From Mermis nigrescens (lineage: Eukaryota > Nematoda > Enoplea > Mermithida > Mermithidae), in NCBI GenBank assembly GCA_036768485.1, contig JAVLUZ010000142.1, positions 7,024,612 to 7,088,611 on the forward strand: DNA of 64,000 nucleotides, written 5' to 3'. Under the pieces are notes generated by a model. That model was not told where the DNA came from, did no database searches, and worked only from the letters and a program-made list of their open reading frames with translations. The translations under genes and the position numbers were made by a program. Shown piece after piece: positions 21,690 through 38,814 of the stretch; position 1 is the first letter of the stretch; the number at the start of each line of letters is the position of its first letter.

Positions 21690-24410
21690 TCTTAGGTAGC
21701 GCGTTAGCGCGTACCTATAATATACTTGGGTACCCCCAACACCTGTGCACCCCCTACAGCTATAACGGGACATTTCTGAAAGGTGCGGTTTTTTTTAAAA
21801 GAAAGATAATAAAAAATTCGCTGCCCGTGTTTTTTTGTTTTTCTTGAAACTCAAAACTGACTGTGTAAAGAAGGTGTAAAGTTTTTGTGTAACGTTATAA
21901 CATGGGACAAATTTTGGGACCTTTTTACTGCGGCATGTGGACAACTGAGTATTGATGACTTGAAGGACTGAACAGGATAGGATAATAGAGGGATGAATTC
22001 TACAGATGACACTTTTTTTGTTTTTTGAAATTCGCATTAGTTATCGAATGGCAGTGTAAAGAGTGCGAAAATCTGGGGGTGAAAAAGCACTTTTTGGTCG
22101 AGTTTTCAACCTGCCTATGTCCGATACTAACTCAGGTTATGAGTTTTTTAAGATGTTTTCTGACAGAAATGTAGAGCGGATCAAGGGCTACATTCTGCAT
22201 ATAAGCAAAGTCTTCTATGCTCTATGGTGAGTTAGATCCTGGGGTTTAAAGTTTACACTCTAGTTGATGGTGTAAAAAAACGGATTTTGACTAAGATTTC
22301 TCTGCCAAATTTTTCCGCTTATGAGTCAGTGTAAATCGAAGACAGCATTAATAAAGTGCCTCTCAGGGGCTAAACATCGCAGCAAACCGCATTTAAAAAA
22401 ACGCAATATTGAGTTATTTATGGGGGTGTAAAGTTCGAAATCAGAGGTAAAAAATGGGCTAAAAAACACGTTTTTTCCGAAGTTTGATTGATAAATCATG
22501 CCAAATAATTTTTGCAAGAGAATTTTGGCACACAGGAATGTACTACGATTTAAAAGCTACAAATTGTACCAAACCGAATTTCTTTAAACTCAATGGGGAG
22601 TTCGGTACGGAATTTTAAAGTTTACAGTGTTCTAAATGATGGAAAATACGTTTTTGTTGCGTTTTTTGTTCGCCACTTTCTCCGTCCAGAAGTCGGGATA
22701 AGTCTAATAGAATAAAAATAAAGTGCTTTATATCGGGTGCATGTCAAAGCAAATTGTCTATACATTAATATTTAGCGAGTGTAAAGTCAAAAATTTGGAG
22801 TTTTAAATGCGTTTCTGTCTTGTTTTTTCTGCCTGCTTCTCCGGTTACGAGTCAGGGACACGTTTATCAAGTCTAGAAATGGACCAGGAATCAAATTTGA
22901 TATGCCAGTCTGGCGCATATGTTTACACTCTACGGTGTTGTAAAGTAGTTTACACCAATTGTTAGTTTGCCCATAGAACATTATGTAGACTTAATTTTTT
23001 CATAAATATTAATCGTAATATCGGAACAATATCAAAATTACGAATCTGACTAAAATCTTCTTTACACTAGGTGTTTACATGAAGTTTACACTACATGTGT
23101 ATTTATCTTCGTTTTTAAGCATTCCAGAAACCTAATCTTTTCCTGGAGTCTAGAAGTTTTCAAAGGATCAAATGTGAGACGTCACGTAGGTGCGTTTGTT
23201 TACATCCAACAGTGATGTAAAGTAGTTTACACTCATTGTTTATATGTCCTCAAACCATTGTAGAGACATAATTTTTTCATGAATGTTGATCATAATATCC
23301 GAGTAATTTTTTACACTGCATGTTAGCCTTTGTTCTATAGCATTGCAAAAACCGAAATTTTTTCCTGAGATATAAAAATTTACAGGGAATGAAATATATA
23401 CGTCAGTTGGACGCGCTTGCTTACACTCAGCAGTATTGCAAATTGGTTTAAACCTAATGTTTATTGTCTTTAAAACATTATGGAGACTTATTTTTCCATA
23501 AATGTTGAAAGTAATATCGGAGCAATATCAAAATTACGAATCCGACTAAAATATTCTTTGCGCTATGTGTTTGTGTAAAGTTTACATTACGTGTTAACCT
23601 AAATTCGATAGACTTGCAGAGACTTTGTAACTGAAGTCAAGAAATTTTCTAGGATTCATATGTGAGACATCAATTAAGTGAGTTTGTTTACCCTCAAAAG
23701 TAATCTGAAGTGATTTAAAAATTATGTTCAAGTGTCCTTAGATCATTGAAGAGATGTAATTTTGTCTTAAATGGGCTGCATTAAAGTTAAATCCTTCTTA
23801 GCCGTGTTTATAATATGTTTCACAAAATCTTGCACATGGAGAGCTATCGTTTAATTGATGTAAATTGCCTGCAAAAGTGGTTTAAAATGAACCAGCAATC
23901 ACACTACTGTGCACAGAAGTCGACAAAGATATGCAGCTTTATTGTAATCATGTACATTAATAAGCCGTAAACTGTTAGTATTCTCTACACCTTGTAGTTG
24001 TGTAAAGTTTGCACTATTCATTTGTTGTTAATATGTAGTCTATACTACAAATTTATTTTACTACCAAATCAAAGCGTTAGTGTTCCTTACATTTGATATT
24101 TGCCTGAAGTTTTTGAATTTTTGCCGAAAAACTTTGTCTTCTAATTTACCAACATCCCGCCTTTTCCATTTTCTTAAAGTTTAAAATCTTTTATAATTCT
24201 CTTAATAATTTAATGGTAGGTTTTAACTTTAAGTTTCTCTTGGTTTACAACTCTCGCTTTGCAAGCTCATTTTTCAAAACTTTTTCATAGTGATCAGATT
24301 AGTCGCGTTTAGTTTGGAATTGGTGGACGGTCGTTATTTTATTACTCGGCTTAAATAAACCAAGTGACTATCTTTTGATTATTTTCTTTATCGCAAATTC
24401 AAACACCCTA

Positions 24411-24486
24411 TTTTCAATTTGAAAATTGACTTAATTTTCAATTTGAAAATTGATCCAATTTTCAATTTGAAAATTGAAAATTGGGT
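24411..24486. repeat. Palindromic tandem block of family H
   Basis: About three tandem copies of CAATTTTCAATTTGAAAATT, a near-perfect palindrome. Also at 30133-30217 (with an insertion) and 37586-37666. Confidence 0.88.
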
Positions 24487-24797
24487 GTTTTCAATTTCAA
24501 AAGTCACAACACATTGTGCTTGTGTATTGATTGAGTGAGGATTTGCAATGTGAATTCATTGGTTAAATATTTGTGCTTGATTATAAGTGAACTGCACACA
24601 TTAAGAAGAAATAACTTAATGGAGTTTCAATTTGAAAATGGATGGTGTCAATAAGGTTGTCTTGTTTAAAAAGGATAATGCTGATGTTAAGAACAATATT
24701 GTTTTCCGCGTTCTTGGACTGTTGTCATTATTGTGGCATGTTACTGATTGTGTTTACTGACTGATGTACTGAAATCACGCTAATTAAAAGTAGTGTA

Positions 24798-25562
24798 CTA
24801 GCAAAGAAAAATGCTCCGATGGAACAAAAAAGATGAATATACTTGGAATTGTGGATTATTATGGATGTAAAAGGAGGGGACTAGGAAAAATCTACCTAAA
24901 GTCGGAAAATCTGCTAAAAATCACACTTTCTCTAAGCAACGCAAAAAATCGATGTATATTCTGCGGCCTCTAAAAAAGTGTCTTTTTTAAATAATGTTCA
25001 AAGTTTCAGATAAGAGTGTATAAACGAAATCTATCAAGGTTGCTTTTTTAAATTGCTGGCACTTGATTGATAGAAAACTAAGAGGTATTGTATTTAAAGT
25101 TGTTTTATTTTGTTATGAGCATTATAGCAAGCAAAGCAGGAGCCGATTGATTAGTGCACACAATCGTTTCGGGCATGCTAGTGTATCTACATTTAGTCTG
25201 TTTCAAGTCAACTTACGCGTTTCCTACTGTTTTAAACCAACCATGTCTTCAATTGTCTTCGATGTTTGCTATTTCATTCAATTGGCTTGGAAGACTGTTA
25301 GTTTACTTAATATCATTTCCCATAGCTACTGCATAGCTAACGTGCTGCTGTTTCAATCATTGTTATGGTTGAATATTTATTTTAATGTGTTGGCCGCAGA
25401 ATATACATCGATTTTTTGCGTTGCTTAGAGAAAGTGTGATTTTTAGCAGATTTTCCGACTTTAGGTAGATTTTTCCTAGTCCCCTCCTTTTACATCCATA
25501 ATAATCCACAATTCCAAGTATATTCATCTTTTTTGTTCCATCGGAGCATTTTTCTTTGCTAG
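24798..25562 (+). repeat. 3' terminal inverted-repeat module of family H
   Basis: Begins CTAGCAAAGAAAAATGCTCC and ends with its reverse complement. Each arm is about 165-170 bp and nearly perfect, around a roughly 430-bp AT-rich loop. The same module ends copies 2, 3, 5, 6, 7 and 9 (7665-8310, 15876-16672, 30527-31288, 37974-38727, 62760-63762). It could be a MITE captured long ago or the element's own terminus. Confidence 0.85.
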
Positions 25563-26250
25563 TCAAGATATATTCGATCGGATCAGATATGCAAGCGGGG
25601 GTTTGGTAGTCTAAGCCCAAGAGTAAAAAGATTAATTTATCTTGAAAAAATAAGGCATAAAATAGGCTAAAATTCAACTTTGTGGTAGATTCTTGGAGTC
25701 GATCAGAATTAGTAAATTAAGGCAGTAGCTGCGAGCGTTCCGTAACAGATGTAGAGTTGCATGCTTACCTTGTTATTTGAGCATGTGTTTTGAAAAAGCA
25801 TTTTCTCGTGAACATTGAATAAACCAATCATTTTATAATTAATCTCCTTTGAGCAACCAAACAGCTGAAAGAAGCAATGCAACACAGACGGAACGCGTAG
25901 GCAGGCACTATTAAATAAGGCATAATGAAAAATGCTCCTACTCAATTTATTCTTCCCTTTACGCATTAAATGATTGTGCATACGCATTTACACGATTGTT
26001 ATTAAAAATCTGAAGGAACAAGCATTAATGATGACCTATCACTTGTGCTTTGAAACTTACAAAAAATCGTAGTTTCTCGTGCTGCACTACGTAAACCCCA
26101 TTTAAAGATTGCGAAACAAAATATTTCAAAATATCGTCTTTTCCTACTTTTCATAACATAAAATAAAAAAGCTTGAACTTTCATTATAAATTCGAAATGG
26201 AAAACAGGAAAGCAGATGCAACGATTGTCCTGAAGAACTATGAATCCTCT
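25563..26250. other. No gene recognised
   Basis: Unique-looking sequence between family-H copy 5 and the Harbinger left end. The open frames show no recognised domain. Confidence 0.5.
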
Positions 26251-26469
26251 GGGGCCGTATTTACAATCGAGGCTAAAGTCTATAGACCGGTCTAAATTTT
26301 TAGACCGGACTAAATTGGTATTCACAATGGTGCTAAAGTCTATAGACCGGTCTAAATCAGGCAACATTTAGCTCGAAAATTTAGCCTGCTATCGACTGGG
26401 CTAAATGTCATTTAGACTGCAAATTTCATCCTTCTCGGCAGGTTTGATTATACGATTATTAGTGTGAAT

Positions 26470-26896
26470 ATGGCAGCTTTTTTAAATATACGTACATTAC
26501 GAATATCAAAGAGCTTTCAAAAGAGAGCGCATTTTTCGGGAAATTCGTTATCCACTTTCACTATCTGATTCTCAATTACTCGAACGTTTTCGATTTGATA
26601 GGGAAGAAATTTTATACTTAACGGATTTGATCAGAGAGAACATTGAACACCCTACAGGTCGCAGTCGTGCTATACCTCCTATTTTGCAAGTTTGCATCGC
26701 CTTGCGTTATTATTCTTGTGGAACCTTTTAAATAACAATAGGCGATACTGAGCATATCAGCCAGCCAACTGTTAATCGAATAATTCATGAAGTTTCTAAA
26801 GCACTGGCTACACGAATCGGTCAGTACATTAAATTCCCTTCCTTGGAGCAATTACAGCGCATAAAGGATGAATTTTACAAAAAGCTGCATTTCGTG
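26470..26896 (+). pseudogene. PIF/Harbinger (HARBI1-like) transposase fragment
   Basis: Starts ATG GCA GCT. After a one-base frameshift near 26525 it reads RIFREIRYPLSLSDSQLLER, then FRFDREEILYLTDLI, PPILQVCIALRYYSCGTF, TAA (26729-26731), then HISQPTVNRIIHEVSKALAT and YIKFPSLEQL. The order ALRYYSCGTF..SQPTVNRIIHEVS..IKFP is the helix-turn-helix region of HARBI1-family transposases. The sequence stops at a GTGGTAAGT that resembles a splice donor. The DDE catalytic half is not seen downstream. It is therefore broken by a frameshift, a stop and a truncation. Confidence 0.8.
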
Positions 26897-27309
26897 GTAA
26901 GTTGAACTTCAACGATCTAAAAAATCGTATCGACCGCACTTCTTTCATTTTACAAAATATTTCAAAACAATTGAATGTCTCGTTTGAAATCATACATGAG
27001 CAGCAAGAAAATTATGGGGGTCCGAATGGGGTAAAATCATCACAAAGTCTATGGAGAATTACCGATTTTTTTGAAAGGGTCCGTTAGATTCTCGAGGATC
27101 TCAGATCTCCCACGCCCATGTGTGCTTAAAATTAACATTCAAAGCTAACATTAAATAATCTCCACTTGTTCTTGTCTCCCGTTCTATTTTATCAAGAACA
27201 GATTTAGGGGTAAAACAAATATGCATAATGTGAGTAAAAACATTATTCAAAGTTTTATATCTTTTTTTAGCTAAACATCGAATTTTCTTATTTTTCACTT
27301 AATGCACCT

Positions 27310-31288
<3,979 letters not shown>

Positions 31289-31481
31289 TATATATATATG
31301 CTTGTTGCATTTTATTCGGTTCTAAGCATTAGGTTGTCGTCTACATTTAGACCGTTATAAAAAACGCTTTGTGAATACAGACTTTAGATCGGTCTAAATG
31401 TAGACCGGTCTAAAGTCTGTAGACCGGTCTATAGCCCTTTTTTGGTCTATAGACTTTAGCCCCCTTTGTGAATACGGCCCC

Positions 31482-32727
31482 TGATCGTTTTTTTGCACCA
31501 ACTGACTAGTGTAGAAAAGATATGGCATGCATTTTGATATTGCGGAACGTGGTTCGACTTTTAGACTCCAACCATAATTGCGCAGCCTGACCGATCTGCA
31601 GGGTCAATGGGCGAAGAATGAGGTCGACTAACATGCTTTTTTTAGCCAAAATGGTCTCAAAATGTATTATAAATGCTAAATAGTATAAAAACAATGTTTT
31701 TGGTCATTTTAGAGCACTTTTGCGTTGCTGACACTATTTCATCGTTATCAATTTCCGGCCTTTATTTTTTTCATTTTTTCATCTTCCCTACAAAATTTTA
31801 CATTTTTTCATGAGAAAATGTACTATTTTACCATTCTCACATCGTTTTCACACAATTTCAGAATTTTAGTACATTTATGCGTATAACTTTTGATCCACTG
31901 GTAATTCTTAGTAAAATAAATACAATAAATGATCACAATTCATTCAGCTTGCTCAAAAATTAGTCGATGTTTCATGTTATAACATGCCTACAGTGTGACA
32001 GTCGGTTAAATCTGATGAAGCTGCTCACCATCGAATAACTTATTTCAGTGAAGTGAGGTTTTTTGAGATGAACTAAAGAATCACTGAATGGATTTTTATG
32101 AAATGAAGTGTTTTAAAGAGATAAATTTAGAATGGAACTATTTTGCTAAAAAAAGTATAGCTAGCTCATGTCTACAGTATGCCACGCTCGAAAAAGTGCT
32201 CAAACTTTGCTTGGTCATTACAGTATACAGGTTAAGTTTCATATTCTGAAAAATAGCAAAATAGTTAGATATTTTTGTGCTCTAAATTTCACCCTTTTTT
32301 CGTAAATCTGAATAGTTTGTCCTGCAATTTCAATTTAATTTTTTTCCAATATGGCTGCCCCTGTAAGGTATGCATTTTACTCGCGCTATTTTTAATATTT
32401 TTAAATGTTTAAGCACGTTTTAGAAAGTCCAAAAAAGCTCGTTTGAATGATACCCTATTTGTCTGATTTGCTGAAGAATTTCAGTTTTTCAATATGGCCG
32501 CCAGTAAGGCTGTCATACTGTAGCTTTTGATGTTGTCAGCTATTATTTTGTGAGTTTATGACATATTTCAAATTTTTTTTCGGTAAATAGCTAGAAAATT
32601 TATTGTTCTTTCTAATTAGCTATGTCTCATGTTCTGAATCCCTCTAGTTCGTTCAGGAAAGTTCAAAAACCTCAAACTTATTCATTGTATAGTGAAAACG
32701 ACGAGAGGGTTATGAATCCCTGACGCC
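31482..32727. other. No gene recognised
   Basis: AT-rich, with two diverged stretches containing ATGGCTGCCCCTGTAAGG and ATGGCCGCCAGTAAGG (about 32350 and 32495), so probably old repeat sequence. Confidence 0.5.
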
Positions 32728-32900
32728 CAGTGGTGGATCCAGGATTTTCCTAAGGGAAGGCGGAACCCTGACTTGGGCGGAAAATTTAGCCGTTTTAAGC
32801 CAAAAATCGCTAAAAATCGCTCAAAAATCCTTAATTTTGCGCACTATTTTGGGCCTATGGGGGGGGGTGCGGCCGCCCCCCGCCCCTAAATCCGCCCCTG
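32728..32900. mobile_element. Short hAT-type MITE, CAGTGGTGGAT ends
   Basis: Left CAGTGGTGGATCCAGG, right TAAATCCGCCCCTG. Flanks CTGACGCC and CTGACTTC (6/8). 173 bp. Confidence 0.6.
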
Positions 32901-33899
32901 CTGACTTCTATGTACGTGTGATTAGTCTGAACCTGCTCAAAGCCCATATGTAATGCTATTCAGCATTTTTAGGAGACTCGATTTTGGTAGCTGATCAGCA
33001 AGGATGAATGATTGATGTATATACGTAGGTACATAGGCGCGCATGAAAAACTGCAAGCCAGGATTGAACCCCGTGTTTTTTACACTAAACGGACAATGGA
33101 ATGCCGGATGGGCGCTGAGAGGCGATGAGAATTATGCTAATCAAACCCATGTTTTACCAGCAAAAACGCGCAAGACGTATATAGATGAAGAAAAGTGAAA
33201 TATGTTATCTATCCCAATTCACATGGAGCATCTGATGCCGGACGGACAGAATTGTTAATTCATGGCCCTAAAAGTACTCTTAAGTGGGAAAAATTTAGCC
33301 GGAAAGGGGGTTTGGGTGTTCATCCTGATAGGCACTACTTGCGGAACCCTAGTTCCGGGACTTTGAACCATGTCAAGGGTGGAGAAACCCCCCACGGAAA
33401 CAGGGTACACAATCATTTCTGTTTCCGTATTTTACCCAGCCCGAATTATTGTCTCTTTTTTCATAATTTGTGCACTTTCAGAGAAAATCGGAAATATTTT
33501 ATCTTATCGAGGTTTATAGACAGTTTAAAAGTATAAAAGCATTAGATAAAAAGAACAAAAGCATGTAAAATGTCAAAAATATTAACAATCGAACCTTTGG
33601 GTTACTGTAGTTTCATTCAATATAGCATTTGATAAATATGTAGATAGTGTATCTACACGTGCCGTGACTTGTACGGCCTTTGCGCATCTTAGTGCGCCAA
33701 TTCCGACCATCCGGTCTTTTGGTTCCACTTTGGTGATCCAGCCATAGTTTTCAGATCGATAGTATGACATGCGGAGGCATTCCGACCACGCAGTGTCAAT
33801 TGGTTGGACTCTTGTCGCTATGTGTCGCGAGGGATACAAAGATGCGACCTTTTACTGTGGAACTCCCTACAAGTCCCCTATCAATTTTTACAATTAAAA

Positions 33900-34860
33900 C
33901 ATAGGCGACATGACCGCTATTCACGTTGAGCCTGTGCGGAGACCCGAAAAATCTATGTGCAAGAAGCACACAATTTTTGTTATAAACACATTATACAATA
34001 TTTTCTTCTTATATTACTGTAGGCCATTCCCCCTAAGATTATTAGTTAGTTTGGTGGCAGTTTGGCCTTTGCGTTTTCGGCGTGTCGTTTCCGACTCTAT
34101 CAGCGCCATTGCCTGTAAATTGTTTTAATTTGGTAAAAGCACGAAAATTAACTGCCTAGAGGTGCAATATATCGCAGGCAGTTAGGAATTGGGAATAGGC
34201 CGGCCATTACTTTATTTATTGCCGGATTTCGTTGGGTAAAACCTTTATTTATCATTTTGTGCAAAATTCATGATTCCTCTTTCGAACCAAAAATCTATAA
34301 AAATTATTACATAATTTTTATGGTAGATGACAGCCCGGATTAGAGCTCTTTGTTGTTGTGTTTTAAGTACAGAGTGCTATTGGAACCAGAATTTATAAGT
34401 AGTTTCGCCATAGGTAATCTGGCGCGAAACCTTTTCAATTCTTTTCGCGAAAATTATTCTTTTGGTCTAAAAAGGTCCAAGGACCTAGGGCAAATACCGG
34501 GGTTATCTAATTACTCCTGTGTTAGGAACCGCGGTGGGATTTCCCTTCCCATAATCTCCATAGGTACCGGACCTATAACGTCTGTGGAGATTTTAGGTAG
34601 TAAGTATTTAGGGTCATTTGGAAAAGAGCAGGTGAATTGCCGCAGTTTCCTATCCAGCGCTAGTTGTAGCAAAGGTACTTAGGTAAGCCCTGAAGGTACT
34701 TACTGGGGTTCGTTGCTTTGGTAGTTGTTGTGTGTTGGGTATCTTCCTGACGGCGTGCTGTCGGTTTAGTTATCCGAACATACTTCAAGTACTTAATCAG
34801 CCAACTCGTTTGCGCGCGCTAAGACAACTCCAAGGTGACAAACGCCCTTTAAGTTACAAA
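33900..34860. repeat. Unclassified repetitive stretch, diverged copy of 41750-42450
   Basis: Stretches such as GATGACAGCCCGGATTAGAG then CTCTTTGTTGTTGTGTTTT, GGAGATTTTAGGTAGTAAG and GTAAGCCCTGAAGG have clear counterparts in the same order at 42065-42430. No coding sequence recognised. An LTR or UTR of a retroelement is possible. Confidence 0.4.
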
Positions 34861-34868
34861 TATAAACA

Positions 34869-37800
34869 TCGTAGGTAGCGCGTTAGCGCGTACCTATAAT
34901 ATACTTGGGTACCCCCAACACCTGGGCACCCCCCCTACAGCTATAACGGGACACTTCTGGAAGGTGCGGTTTTTTTTAAAAGAAAGATAATAAAAAATTC
35001 GCTGCCCGTGTTTTTTTGTTTTTCTTGAAACTCAAAATTGACTGTGTAAAGAAGGTGTAAAGTTTTTGTGTAACGTTATAACATAGGACAAATTTTGGGA
35101 CCTTTTACTGCGGCATGTGGACAACTGAGTATTGATGACTCGAAGGATTGAACAGAATAGGATAATAGAGGGATGAATTCTACAGATGACACTTTTTTTG
35201 TTTTTTGAAATTCGCATTATTTATCGAACGGCAGTGTAAAGAGTGCGAAAATCTGGGGGTGAAAAAGCACTTTTTGGTCGAGTTTTCAACCTTCCTATGT
35301 CCGATACTAACTCCGGTTATGAGGTTTTTAAAATGTTTTCTGACAGAAATGTAGAGCGGATCAAGGGCTACATTCTGCATATAAGCAAAGTCTTCTATGC
35401 TCTATGGTGAGTTAGATCCTGGGGTTTAAAGTTTACACTCTAGTGGATGGTGTAAAAAAACGGATTTTAACTAAGATTTCTCTGCCAAATTTTTCCGCTT
35501 ATGAGTCAGTGCAAATCGAAGACAGCATTAATAAAGTGCCTTACAGGGGCTAAACATCGCAGCAAACCGCATTTAAAAAAACGCAATATTGAGTTATTTA
35601 TGGGGGTGTAAAGTTCGAAATCAGAGGTAAAAAATGGGCTAAAAAACACGTTTTTTCCGAAGTTTGATTGATAAATCATGCCAAATAATTTTTGCAACAG
35701 AATTTTGGCACACAGGAATGTACTACGATTTAAAAGCTACAAATTGTACCAAACCGAATTTCTTTAAACTCAATGGGGAGTTCGGTACGGAATTTTAAAG
35801 TTTACAGTGTTCTAAATGATGGAAAATACGTTTTTGTTGCGTTTTTTGTTCGCCACTTTCTCCGTCCAGAAGTCGGGATAAGTCTAATAGAATAAAAATA
35901 AAGTGCTTTATATCGGATGCATGTCAAAGCAAATTGTCTATACATTAATATTTAGCGAGTGTAAAGTCAAAAATTTGGAGTCTAAAATGCGTTTCTGTCT
36001 TGTTTTTTCTGCCTGTTTCTCCGGATACGAGTCAGGGACACGTTTATCAAGTCTAGAAATGGACCAGGAACCAAATTTGATATGCCAGTCTGGCACATAT
36101 GTTTACACTCTACGGTGTTGTAAAGTAGTTTACACCAATTGTTAGTTTGCCCATAGAACATTATGTAGACTTAATTTTTTCATAAATATTAATCGTAATA
36201 TCGGAACAATATCAAAATTACGAATCTGACTAAAATCTTCTTTACACTAGGTGTTTACATGAAGTTTACACTACATATGTATTTATCTTCGTTTTTGAGC
36301 ATTCCAGAAACCTAATTTTTTCCTGGAGTCTAGAAGTTTTCAAAGGATCATATGTGAGACGTCACGTAGGTGCGTTTGTTTACATCCAACAGTGATGTAA
36401 AGTAGTTTACACTCATTGTTTATATGTCCTCAGACCATTGTAGAGACATAATTTTTTCATGAATGTTGATCATAATATCCGAGTAATTTTTTACACTGCA
36501 TGTTAGCCTTTGTTCTAGAGCATTGCAAAATCCGAAATTTTTTCCTGAGATATAAAAATTTACAGGGAATGAAATATATACGTCAGTTGGGCGCGCTTGC
36601 TTACACTCAGCAGTATTGCAAAGTGGTTTAAACCTAATGTTTATTGTCTTTAAAACATTATGGACTCATTTTTAAATAAATGTTGAAAGTAATATGGGAG
36701 CAATATCAAAATTACGAATCCGACTAAAATATTCTTTACGCTATGTGTTTGTGTAAAGTTTACATTACGTGTTAACCTTAATTCGATAGACTTGCAGAGA
36801 CTTTGTAACTGAAGTCAAGAAATTTTCAAGGATTCATATGTGAGACATCAATTAAGTGAGTTTGTTTACCCTCAAAAGTAATCTAAAGTGATTTAAAAAT
36901 TATGTTCAAGTGTCCTTAGATCATTGAAGAGATGTAATTTTGTCTTAAATGGGTTGCATTAAAGTTAAATCCTTCTTAGCCGTGTTTATAATATGTTTCA
37001 CAAAATCTTGCACATGGAGAGCTATCGTTTAATTGATGTAAATTGCCTGCAAAAGTGGTTTAAAATGAACCAGCAATCACACTACTGTGCACAGAAGTCG
37101 ACAAAGATATGCAGCTTTATTGTAATCATGTACATTAATAAGCCGTAAACTGTTAGTATTCTCTACACCTAGTAGTTGTGTAAAGTTTGCACTATTCATT
37201 TGTTGTTAATATGTAGTCTATACTACAAATTTATTTTACTACCAAATCGAAGCGTTAGTGTTCCTTACATTTGATATTTGCGTGAAGTTTTTGAATTTTT
37301 GCCGAAAAACTTTGCCTTCTAATTTACCAACATCCTGCCTTTTCCATTTTCTTAAAGTTTAAAATCTTTTATAAGTCTCTTAATAATTTAATAGTAGGTT
37401 TTAACTTTAAGTTTCTCTTGGTTTACAACTCTCGCTTAGCAAGCTCATTTTTCAAAACTTTTTCATAGTGATCAGATTAGTCGCGTTTAGTTTGGAATTG
37501 GTGGACGGTCGTTATTTTATTACTCGGCTTAAATAAACCAAGTGACTATCTTTTGATTATTTTCTTTATCGCAAATTCAAACACCCTATTTTCAATTTGA
37601 AAATTGACCCAATTTTCAATTTGAAAATTGATCCAATTTTCAATTTGAAAATTGAAAATTGGGTGTTTTCAATTTCAAAAGTCACAACACATTGTGCTTG
37701 TGTATTGATTGAGTGAGGATTTGCAATGTGAATTCGTTGGTTAAATATTTGTGCTTGATTATAAGTGAACTGCACATTAAGAAGAAATAACTTAATGGAG

Positions 37801-38727
37801 TTTTAATTTGAAAATGGATGGTGTCAATAAGGTTGTCTTGTTTAAAAAGGATAATGCTGATGTTAAGAACAATATTGTTTTCCGCGTTCCTGGACTGTTG
37901 TCATTATTGTGGCATATTACTGATTGTGTTTACTGACTGATGTACTGAAATCACGCTAATTAAAAGTAGTGTACTAGCAAAGAAAAATGCTCCGATGGAA
38001 CAAAAAAGATGAATATACTTGGAATTGTGGATTATTATGGATGTAAAAGGAGGGGACTAGGAAAAATCTACCTAAAGTCGGAAAATCTGCTAAAAATCAC
38101 ACTTTCTCTAAGCAACGCAAAAAATCGATGTATATTCTGCGGCCTCTAAAAAAGTGTCTTTTTTAAATAATGTTCGAAGTTTCAGATAAGAGTGTATAAA
38201 CGTAATCTATCAAGGTTACTTTTTTAAATTGCTGGCACCTGATTGATAGAAAACTAAGAGGTATTGTATTTAAAGTTCTTTTATTTTGTTATGAGCATTA
38301 TAGCAAGCAAAGCAGGAGCCGATTGATTAGTGCATACAATCGTTTCGGGCATGCTAGTGTATCTACATTTAGTCTGTTTCAAGTCAACTTACGCGTTTCC
38401 TACTGTTTTAAACCAACCATGTCTTCAATTGTCTTCGATGTTTGCTATTTCATTCAATTGGCTTGGAAGACTGTTAGTTTACTTAATATCATTTCCCATA
38501 GCTACTGCATAGCTAACGTGCTGCTGTTTCAATCATTGTTATGGTTGAATATTTATTTTAATCTGTTGGCCGCAGAATATACATCGATTTTTTGCGTTGC
38601 TTAGAGAAAGTGTGATTTTTAGCAGATTTTCCGACTTTAGGTAGATTTTTCCTAGTCCCCTCCTTTTACATCCATAATAATCCACAATTCCAAGTATATT
38701 CATCTTTTTTGTTCCATCGGACATTTT
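34869..38727 (+). mobile_element. Family-H copy 7, nearly full length
   Basis: 5' terminus A|TCGTAGGTAGCGCG. It follows copies 5 and 6 to GTTCCATCGGA, then the last ~15 bases degrade into CATTTTTTTTATTATATA and a long (TA)n tract, so the CTAG end is lost. Confidence 0.87.
37586..37666. repeat. Palindromic tandem block of family-H copy 7
   Basis: Three regular units. The minus-strand open frame across it (IFKLKIGS repeats) is an artefact. Confidence 0.85.
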
Positions 38728-38730
38728 TTT

Positions 38731-38733
<3 letters not shown>

Positions 38734-38812
<79 letters not shown>
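38734..38812. repeat. (TA)n microsatellite, ~79 bp
   Basis: Uninterrupted TA repeat directly 3' of family-H copy 7. Confidence 0.97.

Positions 38813-38814
<2 letters not shown>

Larger units (their letters stand above)
21690..25562 (+). mobile_element. Family-H copy 5, full length (3873 bp)
   Basis: 5' terminus A|TCTTAGGTAGCG, 3' terminus CTAG|T. Long non-coding interior of degenerate subrepeats, a palindromic block at 24411-24486 and a 3' inverted-repeat module at 24798-25562. It has no open frame beyond chance length, so it is a non-autonomous element. Confidence 0.88.

Noticed and set aside
25063..25428. 121-codon plus-strand frame with hydrophobic stretches
   Set aside because: Lies in the loop and arm of the family-H 3' module. 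The same region is open to different lengths or closed in other copies.
27101..27298. Second Harbinger protein (MADF/Myb-like) on the minus strand
   Set aside because: Basic, short and within the element, but no diagnostic residues can be recognised.
33050..33120. GGGGTTCAATCC (minus strand) like a tRNA B box
   Set aside because: No convincing A box or cloverleaf at the right distance.
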